A stretch of DNA of 64,000 nt from JANJUO01 sp942492935. Lineage in GTDB: Bacteria > Bacteroidota > Ignavibacteria > Kapaibacteriales > UBA2268. The notes beneath the pieces are model-generated. The model was given only the letters and a program-made list of their open reading frames with translations, was not told where the DNA came from and ran no database searches. Of this stretch, positions 44,832 to 53,511 are shown piece after piece (position 1 is the stretch's first letter; each line of letters opens with the position of its first letter). Both the position numbers and the translations under genes were made by a program. Where the stretch lies: assembly GCA_942492935.1 (NCBI GenBank), contig OW818654.1, positions 3,782,001 through 3,846,000 of the forward strand, read 5' to 3'.

Positions 44832-46274
44832 ATGAAAAAAACATTGATTATAGTAATATTAACCTTAATTTCAATGCTTTCGCTGGAAGCACAAAGTATT
44901 AGAATAGTTCGAACTGATGTGGACTCTTCAAGATTAAACTTTGTAACAGCTACATTGAAATTTGGATTCAATGTCTATCTTGACAATGTTCAAAGTGCAA
45001 ATGGTGCTGCATTCCAATTGAATTTTACAAAAAATGATGTAATCAAATACTCCGAATTTCAAGCTGGTGATTTCGGTAAGCCAATTGTTAGACCTGACCT
45101 AAATCCTGATGGTTCTGGAAGAATCATTGTAGGTGTTACTTTAGGAACTAATTCTCTACCAGATAGCATTAAAACTGCAAAAATTCTACATCTTGAATTT
45201 GTAGTTTTGCAAACTGCAAAAAATCTTGATACCGCTGTTTTTGAATTTATTAACCCTCGTGCTACAATCCAAAAAAATGGAGTTGGTGAAACTGTTATTC
45301 TAACAAGCAATCCAATATATTTTGCTATTCATAGTTTTGTGAATGTTTGGCCCGGAGATTCAGATAATAATGGAAAGGTTGACCATCTTGACTTTGCACC
45401 TGTTTCTCAATTCAACGGCTTAGGTTCAATGACAAAAAATATGCGTAGTTTCAAACGCAAGTCTCAAAGTTCAATTTGGGCACCTCATAGGGTATTAACT
45501 TGGGATAGTGCAACTGTTACTTTTGCAGATTGTGATGGGAATGGAGACATTACTTACGCTGATATGTTGATAGTAAGCTATAATCTTAACAAAGATACAG
45601 TTAATAAGTCAATTCAAAAACAAGACGCAGAATTACAGGAGAATTATCCTATTCCTACAAAATTTAGTGGCTCAAATATCGTAAAATTACCAATATATTT
45701 CAACTCACATTCAAATTTTTATGCTGCGATGGGTAAAATTCACTGGGATTCATATGTTGGCAATGCCGAAATATTGGGAATTGAGCCGTCTGAAGTATTT
45801 AATGAATCTCCTTACTGTTATTTCTCAAATAATATTGAAGAAAAAACAACCGAATTTGCAATTGGTTCATATACAAAATCATTACCTGCAAAATTAAACG
45901 GTATATTAGCATACCTTGTTGTTAAACCAATATATGACAATAATTTATCAACAATATTACCAGAGTATTTAACTGCAATTAATGAAAATGGAAATCTTTT
46001 TTCATTAAAAACTACAAGCGGTATTGATGATGCTAATCTAATTGGAAATATTGAAATATTTCAAACAGTCAATTCTATTAATATAATTAATAATGAAATA
46101 AATGATATTAATTTCAGCTTGTATAATATTAATGGTGAACAGTTAGAATCACAAATTGTAACCTCAGGTCAAAATTATATTTTAAATAAAGTAGAATTAT
46201 CGACAGGAATATATTTGTTAATCATCAATAATGGCGAATATTCGTCAGCGAAGAAAATTGTGGTTTTGAAATAA
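44832..46274 (+). CDS. cohesin- and dockerin-like T9SS cargo protein
   Basis: 480 residues with signal peptide (about 1-21). A cohesin-like beta-sandwich (about 30-165) has FGFNVYLDNVQSANGAAFQL and a hydrophobic LHLEFVVLQ strand. A dockerin-like pair of calcium loops follows: DSDNNGKVDHLDF and DCDGNGDITYADM (the second about 60 residues later, with a basic insert between). A second cohesin-like part (about 270-390) and a T9SS tail (about 400-480, with INNGEYSSAKKIVVLK) complete it. Both halves of a cellulosome-type pair on one chain suggest self-association or surface linking. ATG at 44829 or 44832 is plausible; 44832 starts the signal peptide. Confidence 0.8.
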   Translation: MKKTLIIVILTLISMLSLEAQSIRIVRTDVDSSRLNFVTATLKFGFNVYLDNVQSANGAAFQLNFTKNDVIKYSEFQAGDFGKPIVRPDLNPDGSGRIIVGVTLGTNSLPDSIKTAKILHLEFVVLQTAKNLDTAVFEFINPRATIQKNGVGETVILTSNPIYFAIHSFVNVWPGDSDNNGKVDHLDFAPVSQFNGLGSMTKNMRSFKRKSQSSIWAPHRVLTWDSATVTFADCDGNGDITYADMLIVSYNLNKDTVNKSIQKQDAELQENYPIPTKFSGSNIVKLPIYFNSHSNFYAAMGKIHWDSYVGNAEILGIEPSEVFNESPYCYFSNNIEEKTTEFAIGSYTKSLPAKLNGILAYLVVKPIYDNNLSTILPEYLTAINENGNLFSLKTTSGIDDANLIGNIEIFQTVNSINIINNEINDINFSLYNINGEQLESQIVTSGQNYILNKVELSTGIYLLIINNGEYSSAKKIVVLK

Positions 46275-46303
46275 AAATATAAAAAAAAATTTATCCCCTA
46301 ATT

Positions 46304-46346
46304 AAGATGCTAATGTAGAAATTTTGAAATTAGCATCTTATTTTTT
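46304..46346 (+). terminator. intrinsic terminator after the cohesin/dockerin gene
   Basis: AAGATGCTAAT/ATTAGCATCTT 11-bp stem (46304-46314, 46329-46339), 14-base loop, T-run afterwards. Confidence 0.85.
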
Positions 46347-46425
46347 TGAAAATATCTAAAAAATAGAATCTACTCAGTCGCCAAATGAAAAAATTCACGA
46401 GCAAATTACAGCTAACTTTGGTAGA

Positions 46426-46458
46426 AACCTTCCGAAGGTTTTGAACCTTCGGAAGGTT
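46426..46458. repeat. 15-bp inverted repeat with 3-base loop
   Basis: AACCTTCCGAAGGTT (46426-46440), TTG, then its exact reverse complement AACCTTCGGAAGGTT (46444-46458). Each half is itself nearly palindromic. It sits beside a family B element and has no T-run. Confidence 0.7.
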
Positions 46459-46479
46459 AATTCACAAGTTAGAATAGGA

Positions 46480-46798
46480 ACTACTCAGCCGACCTGCCAT
46501 AAATTTGTATTTTCGTTATTTTGAACAAATTCCTTGAAATTCCCTTCGGGAATTAATGTTTGTAACAGAATAATCTCCCAACATCATCCGTAACACCGTA
46601 GGTGTTGAATATGTATTTGAACATTCAATCCCTATGGGATTGTTGGACTTAGGGAGATTAACTTTATTACAAATATGTAATCCCTATCGGGATTTTATAA
46701 GAATTTAATTTTATGATAAATTTTAAATTGTTCCAAATATGCATTTTTTTTCATTCTAATAACAAAGGAATTTAAAAATATCAATTCGGCTGAGTAGT
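46480..46798. repeat. repeat family B, complete copy (319 bp)
   Basis: Perfect 13-bp ends ACTACTCAGCCGA (46480-46492) and the reverse complement at 46786-46798. Inside, a hairpin-forming AATTCCCTTCGGGAATT is followed by AATGTTTGTAAC, then a central ACACCGTAGGTGTTGAAT and a right half with TTACAAATATGTAATCCC and CGGGATTTT. It is the best-preserved representative, with non-coding content only. Confidence 0.75.
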
Positions 46799-46952
46799 CC
46801 CAAAAAATAAAGCACATTTAATTTATTTTAATTACTCATTATTTAATTGTTGTGAAATTTGTTTTAATTCACTATTTTTACATTGTTCTGAATTAGTGAA
46901 CTGTATTAAATATAGAAATTGAGAAATTTCATAAATTATTTGACATGAATAA

Positions 46953-48458
46953 ATGAGTATCAAACAAATAATTGGTTTTATAATAGCTCCCTTAGTAATA
47001 TTGGGAATATTATTATTTGTAGAACTCGTACCTGAAAATCCAATTGTAACTTACACATTTTGTGTCGCTATTTTGATGTCTGTATGGTGGATAACTGAAG
47101 TAGTTCCATTAGCAGTTACATCACTTTTACCAGTTGTATTTTTCCCATTTTTTGGAATAATGGACGGTAAAACTGTTTCTGCATCATACTTCAATGATGT
47201 AATATTCTTGTTTATGGGTGGTTTTATGGTTGCTCTTGCAATGGAACGATGGAACTTACATAAACGTATTGCATTGAATATTCTGAGGTTCACAGGAGTA
47301 AGCCCTGCAAATATATTACTTGGATTTATGCTATCGTCATTTTTTCTATCTATGTGGATTTCAAATACTGCTACGGTAATGATGATGATGCCAATTGTTA
47401 TTTCAATTACTCAGCAATTAGATGAATTTATGAGTGCCAAATCAACTTACAAAGTTGGATTATTGCTTGGAGTTGCTTATAGTGCTTCAATTGGCGGTAT
47501 TGCAACACTTGTTGGAACGCCACCAAATCTGTCTTTTGTAAGAATTTTTAGCATTTATTTCCCAAATGCACCTGAAATATCATTTTCAAAATGGTTAATT
47601 TTCGCTCTACCACTTGCTCTTATAATATTTGCTTTTACTTGGTTAATTCTTTATTTACTATTCAAACCCAAAAAGGGTGAATGGAAAGCTATTGATAAAC
47701 ATACTTTTCGTACTCAACTTCAATCAATGGGAAATGCGATATTTGAAGAGAAAGTTGTGTTTATAGTTCTGACTATACTTGCTTTTCTATGGGTATTTCG
47801 TGTGGATTTGAATATAGGTATTATAGTAATTCCCGGCTGGTCGAGTATTTTTTCAAATAAATCATTTATAAATGATGGTACAGTTGCCATATTAATGGCT
47901 GTAGTACTATTTGTATTCCCATCAAAAAGTGAAAAAGGAAAGCCAATACTTGATTGGCATACAGCATCAAAAATGCCTTGGCATATATTGCTGTTATTTG
48001 GAGGTGGCTTTGCATTAGCATCTGGTTTTAAAGAATCAGGACTTTCACTTTGGTTTGGTGAGCAATTAGCAGGTATGGCTACATTTCATCCGATATTAAT
48101 AATTTTGGGAATTTCATTAATAATTACTTTTTTAACTGAATTTACTTCAAATACAGCTACTACTGAAATGGTTCTTCCAATTTTGGCGGGAGTTGCTATA
48201 AGTACAAATATCAATCCACTTTTGTTGATGATACCAGCAACAATTTCAGCATCAATGGCATTTATGCTGCCTGTGGCTACTGCACCTAATGCAATTGTTT
48301 TTAGTACATCACAAATTCAAGTTAGTCAAATGGCAAAAGTTGGGCTGATTTTAAATTTTGTTTGTGCAATTATTATTACCTTAATGATGTATTATTGGGG
48401 AAATACAGTATATGATATTAAAGGTCCTATGCCTGCCGAATGGATTATGAAAAAATGA
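46953..48458 (+). CDS. DASS/SLC13-family sodium-coupled anion transporter
   Basis: 501 residues with about 12 transmembrane helices. The two SNT motifs of the divalent anion:Na+ symporter family are clear: SNTATVMMMMP (about 138-148) and SNTATTEMVLP (about 398-408), and each is preceded by the re-entrant loop region. Family members import dicarboxylates, citrate or sulfate with sodium. Substrate cannot be read from the motifs. ATG at 46953 follows the repeat-rich spacer. A possible small membrane protein gene starts 92 bp downstream on the same strand. Confidence 0.92.
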   Translation: MSIKQIIGFIIAPLVILGILLFVELVPENPIVTYTFCVAILMSVWWITEVVPLAVTSLLPVVFFPFFGIMDGKTVSASYFNDVIFLFMGGFMVALAMERWNLHKRIALNILRFTGVSPANILLGFMLSSFFLSMWISNTATVMMMMPIVISITQQLDEFMSAKSTYKVGLLLGVAYSASIGGIATLVGTPPNLSFVRIFSIYFPNAPEISFSKWLIFALPLALIIFAFTWLILYLLFKPKKGEWKAIDKHTFRTQLQSMGNAIFEEKVVFIVLTILAFLWVFRVDLNIGIIVIPGWSSIFSNKSFINDGTVAILMAVVLFVFPSKSEKGKPILDWHTASKMPWHILLLFGGGFALASGFKESGLSLWFGEQLAGMATFHPILIILGISLIITFLTEFTSNTATTEMVLPILAGVAISTNINPLLLMIPATISASMAFMLPVATAPNAIVFSTSQIQVSQMAKVGLILNFVCAIIITLMMYYWGNTVYDIKGPMPAEWIMKK

Positions 48459-48549
48459 AAATGAAAGTACAATTCTTTAGAATAATTTCTCAAAATTATT
48501 TTTTTGTTTTATTATTAGAAAAGTAGTAAATTACATTTTTTTTTAACAA

Positions 48550-48828
48550 TTGAAATTGAAATTGAAATTATCAATTATCACATTAACAATTTTAGCATTA
48601 TTAATTCATTTAGTCTTGATATCGTTTTATCATTATGATGAAAAAATAAATCATATCAACAATAATTTTTTTCATATACATATCACTCATATTTGTAAAG
48701 ATAATGTTATTAAGCAAGATTTAAGTATGAAAATATTTTTGACAGTAATTATCACATATTTTTCTTCAAAAGATAAATTGATAATTCATGATTTTACTCA
48801 AAATTCCATTTGGAATCCACCAAAATAA
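48550..48828 (+). CDS. possible small membrane protein, function unknown
   Basis: 92 residues with a single hydrophobic helix at the N-terminus (about 6-25) and a His-rich middle (HYDEKINHINNNFFHIHITH), ending NSIWNPPK. The first start is TTG in a TTGAAATTGAAA repeat with no Shine-Dalgarno, and an in-frame stop lies just upstream. Such His-rich exported small proteins are common near redox genes. It is 53 bp before the cytochrome b561 gene, so metal or redox involvement is conceivable. Coding status is uncertain. Confidence 0.4.
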   Translation: MKLKLKLSIITLTILALLIHLVLISFYHYDEKINHINNNFFHIHITHICKDNVIKQDLSMKIFLTVIITYFSSKDKLIIHDFTQNSIWNPPK

Positions 48829-48881
48829 TTATATATCTCCTATTTTAAATTTATTTTTTTTTATTTATTAAGGATATTATA

Positions 48882-49598
48882 ATGAAATCTTATATTTGGA
48901 GTTTGCCAACTCGTATATTTCATTGGCTATTAGCAATAGGTTTTATTGCAGCATATTTATCAGGACAGTTTGATGGTCCACTTAGTTATCATTCTCTATT
49001 TGGTATGATAGTTTGTACAGTTCTTGTTTTTAGAATTATTTGGGGATTTATAGGTCCACAATATTCGAGATTTTCAGATTTTCCAATTTCAATAAATTCA
49101 ATTATAAATTTTGCAAAAGGGTTAAAAGATAAACATCAAATCTATTCAGGACATAATCCATTAGCTTCTTTGGTAATGTTATCAATTATTATAGCTGGAA
49201 TTTTAACAGCATTTTCAGGTATGATGATAGTTGCAACCGAGGGTTATGGTTTGCTGTTTATGCAAGTATTTGGTGGGAATGAAGATTTATGGGAAGAATT
49301 TCATGAAATTTGTGCGAATTTATTTCTGTTTTTGGTTATAATGCACTTAATTGGAATAATAGTAGATTTAGTCTTACACAAATCTCAAGGAGCTTTAACA
49401 TCTATATTTACTGGTTACAAAAATATTGAAACCCAATCAATCAAATTAACTGCTTTTCAAAAATCATTTAGTATTTTTACTTTGATTGTAATTTTAATTA
49501 TTGGATTAAACTATTTAATTAATCCAATTATTGAAAATGAGAACAAAAGTGAAAATAATAACGAAAAAATTGAACATTCTGAAGAAGAAGATGATTGA
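48882..49598 (+). CDS. cytochrome b561-family protein
   Basis: 238 residues with four to five membrane helices. His14 (IFHWLLAIGF), His37 (SYHSLFG), His142 (EEFHEICANLFLF) and His156 (MHLIG) are positioned to ligate two b-type hemes, as in COG3658 cytochrome b subunits of hydrogenases and sulfur or thiosulfate reductases. A C-terminal extra helix (about 195-215) is followed by an acidic, Asn-rich tail ending HSEEEDD. It probably passes electrons between quinone and a periplasmic partner. No dedicated reductase gene is next to it. AAGGA lies 9 bases before the ATG. Confidence 0.88.
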   Translation: MKSYIWSLPTRIFHWLLAIGFIAAYLSGQFDGPLSYHSLFGMIVCTVLVFRIIWGFIGPQYSRFSDFPISINSIINFAKGLKDKHQIYSGHNPLASLVMLSIIIAGILTAFSGMMIVATEGYGLLFMQVFGGNEDLWEEFHEICANLFLFLVIMHLIGIIVDLVLHKSQGALTSIFTGYKNIETQSIKLTAFQKSFSIFTLIVILIIGLNYLINPIIENENKSENNNEKIEHSEEEDD

Positions 49599-49993
49599 TT
49601 GACCAAGATTAAATTATTATAATAAATAGCAGACCAACTAAATTCAACGGTTCAGTTGGTCTGTATAAATTAATTAGTTAACATATTTTTATAAATCTAA
49701 TATTTTCAATTACCCTTAATCCATACATGTATCAAGTATTTGAAAAATTGATGCATAATTGCCGATATTTTAAAAAAGCCACTTATCTAACGCTTTACCG
49801 CAAGTTACGAGGTAAATAATTCAAGTTTTGTAAATTTTCCAAAGTTATCTGTAAACAAATTGTTAGGTACTGAATAATTATGTATTGATAATTAATTTCT
49901 TTGAAACTACTAACATTGAAATTCGTATAATAAATTGAAATAATATTGGCATTAAACTTGCTAATTTGATAATGATAATAATTGAGGTTGTGA
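49599..49993. other. spacer with one hairpin
   Basis: CAGACCAACT/AGTTGGTCTG (49630-49639 and 49654-49663) forms a 10-bp stem after the cytochrome gene and may end it, though no T-run follows. The rest is AT-rich. Near 49797, GCAAGTTACGAG resembles a motif at 56983. Confidence 0.55.
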
Positions 49994-50113
49994 ATGGAAA
50001 CATTATTTTTGAAAGGAAGTATAGTTTTAATAGCTGGATTTGGCTTATTAATTATGTATGCAGATGTTTTTGGAGATTTTATTAAATCTGCAAAGAAAAA
50101 GTATAATAAATAA
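49994..50113 (+). CDS. small single-helix membrane protein (39 aa)
   Basis: A short frame starts with ATG at 49994, five bases after GAGGT (49984-49988). It encodes METLFLKGSIVLIAGFGLLI followed by MYADVFGDFIKSAKKKYNK: one transmembrane helix and a basic C-terminal end. It ends 16 bp before the NlpC/P60 gene on the same strand, so it is likely co-transcribed. No known family is recognised. The ribosome binding site, spacing and amphipathic layout argue for coding; conservation is untested. Confidence 0.6.
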   Translation: METLFLKGSIVLIAGFGLLIMYADVFGDFIKSAKKKYNK

Positions 50114-50129
50114 TACAAAAAGATAAATT

Positions 50130-50675
50130 ATGGATTTTAGAATAACAAGATATTTGAGTTATATTTTAATTTTAATTGCAGGATTAATTTTATCATCTTG
50201 TCAATCTTCAGTTAGATTCTCATCAGATATTAATTCAAAATCTAAATCCATTGATAAAGCCGCGAATTCAAAATCTAAATATGACTATAAAAATTACGAA
50301 GATTTCAATGAGTCAGCAGAAGATTCGTTCATTCAAAAAGCAGAAAGTTGGATAGGAGTACCTTACACGTATGGCGGCGAAAGCAGACGTGGAGTTGATT
50401 GTTCTGCATTTGTACAGCTATTATACTCTGAGTTTGGTATTGATTTACCAAGAACTTCTTCAGAACAATATAACTACTCAAGAAAGATTGATTACAATGA
50501 AAAAGATGTAGGTGATTTAATTTTCTTCAAAAATAAAGGACAAATTAATCACGTAGGTATTTATATCGGAGATGAAACAATGATTCATTCATCAACAAGC
50601 AAAGGAGTTATGAAACAATCCTTATCAGACCCATACTATAAGAATAAATATGCTGGCACTGGAAGAGTTAAATAA
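50130..50675 (+). CDS. NlpC/P60 cell-wall peptidase, lipoprotein
   Basis: 181 residues. A lipoprotein signal with lipobox LSSC (lipidated Cys at about 24) is followed by a Ser/Lys-rich linker (to about 68) and an NlpC/P60 domain (about 70-181). The catalytic Cys is in GVDCSAFVQ, the His in INHVGIYIG, and a third polar residue is His in MIHSSTS. Enzymes of this family cut peptide cross-links in peptidoglycan, here probably from the outer-membrane inner face. A 39-aa membrane protein gene is 16 bp upstream. Confidence 0.92.
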   Translation: MDFRITRYLSYILILIAGLILSSCQSSVRFSSDINSKSKSIDKAANSKSKYDYKNYEDFNESAEDSFIQKAESWIGVPYTYGGESRRGVDCSAFVQLLYSEFGIDLPRTSSEQYNYSRKIDYNEKDVGDLIFFKNKGQINHVGIYIGDETMIHSSTSKGVMKQSLSDPYYKNKYAGTGRVK

Positions 50676-50749
50676 ATAAAACAAATGCTCTTCAATTATT
50701 TATAAGCATATAAGCAACGATAATTTGCAACTTTAATTTGATTGTTTGA

Positions 50750-51460
50750 TTATTTGCTCCAAGCTATTTTAAATGAATTATTCTGTCCACTTGAAGTAGT
50801 AAGTTTTCCAACGTAGAAACCAGATGGTATATCGTTCATTTCAAATGAGATGGTTTGTATTCCTTCATTTAAATTAAATCTTTTAAGAATTGCAACTTCT
50901 TTTCCCAAAAAATTCAAAATTCTTATATTTACATCACCAGCTTTTTTCATATCAAATCTGACCGTAACAAATGATGAAGCAGGATTAGGATATACTTCAA
51001 TTCCATTTTTAGGGTAACTTTCTTGAAAACTTTCTGTACTTCTTTTGCAGGGAGTTTGTCTAAAATCAAAAGATAATGGAGATTTGGATTGATGAGATTC
51101 TACAGAAAATTTTGATTTATGAACTTGATATTTTTTATACTCGTTATAACCAAATTTAGTATATTCTTCACGATAAATAAGTAAAGTATAATTTCCGGGA
51201 GGTATTTGTGAAATTGAATAGTTTAAATCGAAATTACAAGTACATCTGCATTTCTGAATGGAAGTATCACGTTGTGTAATTGTGATTAAATTGTTATTTA
51301 TATTTAATTCACTTTGAAATGAAGAACAACAATTTGTAATAATATCAGAATTTTTTATTGTAACCAAGTTTTCATCAACATTAATTTCAAATCGTTCTTC
51401 AGAAAATAGTTGAACTGTCGATATTGCTAACCATAAAAAAAACAATGTATAAATTTTCAT
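50750..51460 (-). CDS. short T9SS cargo protein with Cys-rich N-terminal region
   Basis: 236 residues. Signal peptide (about 1-20), then a domain with two close cysteine clusters (NCCSS and KCRCTC, about 43-74), a beta-rich stretch (PPGNYTLLIYREEYTKFGY) and a C-terminal T9SS module (about 155-236, VYPNPASSFVTVRFDM ... SGFYVGKLTTSSGQNNSFKIAW). The cysteines could form disulfides or bind metal. It is the smallest T9SS cargo in the window. Start: ATG at 51460, one codon after a TTG. Role unknown. Confidence 0.8.
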   Translation of the reverse strand: MKIYTLFFLWLAISTVQLFSEERFEINVDENLVTIKNSDIITNCCSSFQSELNINNNLITITQRDTSIQKCRCTCNFDLNYSISQIPPGNYTLLIYREEYTKFGYNEYKKYQVHKSKFSVESHQSKSPLSFDFRQTPCKRSTESFQESYPKNGIEVYPNPASSFVTVRFDMKKAGDVNIRILNFLGKEVAILKRFNLNEGIQTISFEMNDIPSGFYVGKLTTSSGQNNSFKIAWSK

Positions 51461-51602
51461 CAACTTGCCGTAAAAAATTCAAATCACAACTGATATTGAA
51501 GTAATATTATGAAAATTATTTTACAAATTTTTATGGTGCAGACTTTCAAACATTTCTAAAAGAGGAATAAGTGTTTGTAACTTGTTAATTATTCTATTAG
51601 AA

Positions 51603-52226
51603 TTAGAAACTGCCGAAAAGAACTGAAAATTGAATATATGGTCCGCTTAAACTTTCGTTATCCATAATAATTGAAGTAGTATTGAAATGCAAATCGGAAT
51701 TGATTGCAATTCTATAACCTATTCCTGCAGACAATCTATAATAATCTCTTAATGATAGATATAAATTTATTCCGGGTTCTACAACTGTAAAATATCCAAC
51801 ATTTGTATATTGCGGGGTATATTCAGTACCTTCGGGTATATTAACTTCCGAAATATTCAAATTAGCCCTACCTCTTCCAACAAAAAGATGAAAAGAACCA
51901 TAAAATGAATTCTTAGGTGAAAAGAAATATTCAGATTCAGCACCATAATAATTATATTCAAGATATGGATTATCTTTAATTACCTCATCATAATAATCAG
52001 GTTTGTAGTTATTAAATGTCATAGAATACACACTTAAACCAAGTGCAAGTTTATTATTGATAACAATTCCCAGTCTCGAACCAGAGAAATATGTAATTCC
52101 ATTAGAAAACAATGATGGCTTAAATACCAAACCACCATAAACACCAATAGGACTTTCTGCTGAAAATAAATTCAAAGTAAAAAGCATAATTAATATAGTA
52201 ATTAATTTGGTGAGTTTTGCAATCAT
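51603..52226 (-). CDS. small outer-membrane beta-barrel-like protein
   Basis: 207 residues with a signal peptide (about 1-23, ending in LFSAES). The mature part alternates short hydrophobic strands and Gly/Tyr-rich turns (YGGLVFKPSLFSNGITYFSG, YNYYGAESEYFFSPKN, YYRLSAGIGYRIAI) and ends in ...GPYIQFSVLFGSF with the terminal aromatic residue typical of outer-membrane barrels. About 8-10 strands are likely. It probably lies in the outer membrane, with no assignable ligand. It follows the T9SS cargo gene by about 140 bp on the same strand, and ispD lies upstream. Confidence 0.7.
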   Translation of the reverse strand: MIAKLTKLITILIMLFTLNLFSAESPIGVYGGLVFKPSLFSNGITYFSGSRLGIVINNKLALGLSVYSMTFNNYKPDYYDEVIKDNPYLEYNYYGAESEYFFSPKNSFYGSFHLFVGRGRANLNISEVNIPEGTEYTPQYTNVGYFTVVEPGINLYLSLRDYYRLSAGIGYRIAINSDLHFNTTSIIMDNESLSGPYIQFSVLFGSF

Positions 52227-52264
52227 TTTATACCGATTGAAATATCGTAGTTATTACTTTTTAA

Positions 52265-52309
52265 GGTGTCAAGAATCCAATTTTTCAATATGGATTCTTT
52301 TGTTACACC
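52265..52309 (-). terminator. hairpin after ispD
   Basis: AAGAATCCA/TGGATTCTT (52271-52279, 52291-52299) extended by GGTGT/ACACC (52265-52269, 52305-52309) with small internal loops. It lies 40 bp after the ispD stop. The T-run is short, so termination is probable rather than certain. Confidence 0.55.
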
Positions 52310-52348
52310 TAATATTATACATAATCAAATAAATTATTGAATAATAAA

Positions 52349-53047
52349 TTATTTCCTTTGCAATCTATCATCTAAAATCATTGCACCTACTCTTATATCC
52401 AATGGTGTAGTAATTTTGATGTTTTCGTCTTCTCCACCTACAACACTAACTTTGTAGCCGATAAATTCAAGTAATTGCGCTGAATCACTACCAAGATAAT
52501 TAGCAGCTTTTGCTTGATTGTAAGCATTTTTCAAAATATCTGTCCAAAAACCTTGAGGAGTTTGTACCATTACTAATTTAGAGCGGTCAATTGTTTTTAC
52601 TACAATTTCTCTTGCAGTAATTTCTTTAATAGTATCTTTAGGTCTAATATAAGGAATTGCTGCACCTGTTTCTTCAGCAGTTTCAATAACTTTTCTTACA
52701 AGTTTTGGAGTTACAAATGGTCTAACTGCATCGTGAACTAATACTAATTCGGAGTCCTCAATAGTTTTTGTATGCAAGGCATTATTAACAGAGTCCTGTC
52801 TTTCCAAACCACCAATAACTAATTCACTTACTTTTTTAAAACCATAACTTTTTATCATTTCATTTGTGCGTGTGTACCATTCAGTGTGAACGGATACAAC
52901 GATATTCTCAATTTCATCCATACTTTCAAATAAACTGATAGTATGTATGAGAATTGGTTTGCCGGCAAGTTCAAGATATTGCTTTGGTGTATCTCCACCA
53001 AATCTTTTACCCAAACCTCCTGCAGGAATTATAACACTACATTTCAT
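52349..53047 (-). CDS. ispD: 2-C-methyl-D-erythritol 4-phosphate cytidylyltransferase
   Basis: 232 residues. It makes CDP-ME in the MEP isoprenoid pathway. N-terminal nucleotide-binding loop IPAGGLGKRFGGDTPKQYLE, HDAVRPFV, PIPYIRPKDTIKE (via AAIPYIRPKDTIKE) and the C-terminal GGEDENIKITTPLDI are all signatures. ATG at 53047 is chosen as it starts MKCSVIIPAGG, the family N-terminus; a longer frame upstream lacks homology. Presence indicates the non-mevalonate route. No ispF is adjacent. Confidence 0.96.
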   Translation of the reverse strand: MKCSVIIPAGGLGKRFGGDTPKQYLELAGKPILIHTISLFESMDEIENIVVSVHTEWYTRTNEMIKSYGFKKVSELVIGGLERQDSVNNALHTKTIEDSELVLVHDAVRPFVTPKLVRKVIETAEETGAAIPYIRPKDTIKEITAREIVVKTIDRSKLVMVQTPQGFWTDILKNAYNQAKAANYLGSDSAQLLEFIGYKVSVVGGEDENIKITTPLDIRVGAMILDDRLQRK

Positions 53048-53511
53048 AAGTACTTTAAATAATTTATAACAAATATTAATTTCAAAACTAAATTGCAATT
53101 TTACTATACAACAATGTTATTAACTGATTAAATCACTTATTATTATATAAAATCAAAAGAAAATTAAAATTTAATTGATTGCAACTACTAAGCAGCTTTC
53201 AAATAATATTGAATATTTGTTCTTTTTTTAAAATTTCTTAAAATTCCCAGCAGGAATTGATATTTGTAAAAAAATAAAAAAATCGAAGTTTCCCCTCTAA
53301 AAAGAGGGTTTAAGCGTCGCACTGAGCTTGTCGAAGTGTCAAAATAATTTATTACTAACATATAATCCATCTGGTTTTTTTTCGACATTTTTTTTCAAAG
53401 AATATATACAATTAATTACTTGTTTCAGCTTCTATAGTTTTTTGGATTTCGTATCAAGTATGGAATGATACAGTTTTGCAACGCTTGTAATTGATATTTT
53501 GGTTGATTTGA
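53048..53511. other. spacer containing a family B repeat
   Basis: 53183-53345 is a family B copy: ACTACTAAGCAGC at the left, AAAATTCCCAGCAGGAATT, then a CCCCTCTAAAAAGAGGG hairpin and GTCGCACTGAGCTTGTCGAA. A reading frame across it is an artefact of the repeat. No clear SOS box is seen before umuC. Confidence 0.55.
53183..53345. repeat. repeat family B copy with inserted GTCGAAGTG block
   Basis: The left end resembles ACTACTCAGCCGA with three differences. The hairpin AATTCCCAGCAGGAATT replaces the TTC-looped version of other copies. The CCCCTCTAAAAAGAGGG and GCACTGAGCTTGTCGAAG blocks are shared with 35500-35560. Confidence 0.6.

Larger units (their letters stand above)
46275..46952. other. 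repeat-rich spacer upstream of the DASS transporter
   Basis: Holds a terminator (46304-46346), a short palindromic pair (46426-46458) and a complete family B element (46480-46798). Nothing coding is seen. The start codon of the transporter follows at 46953. Confidence 0.7.

Noticed and set aside
46426..46458. Terminator or attenuator for the DASS gene
   Set aside because: No T-run, and it lies about 500 bp upstream of the start with a repeat element between; listed only as a repeat.
53188..53388. 66-residue minus-strand frame before umuC
   Set aside because: Covers a family B copy; not protein-like.
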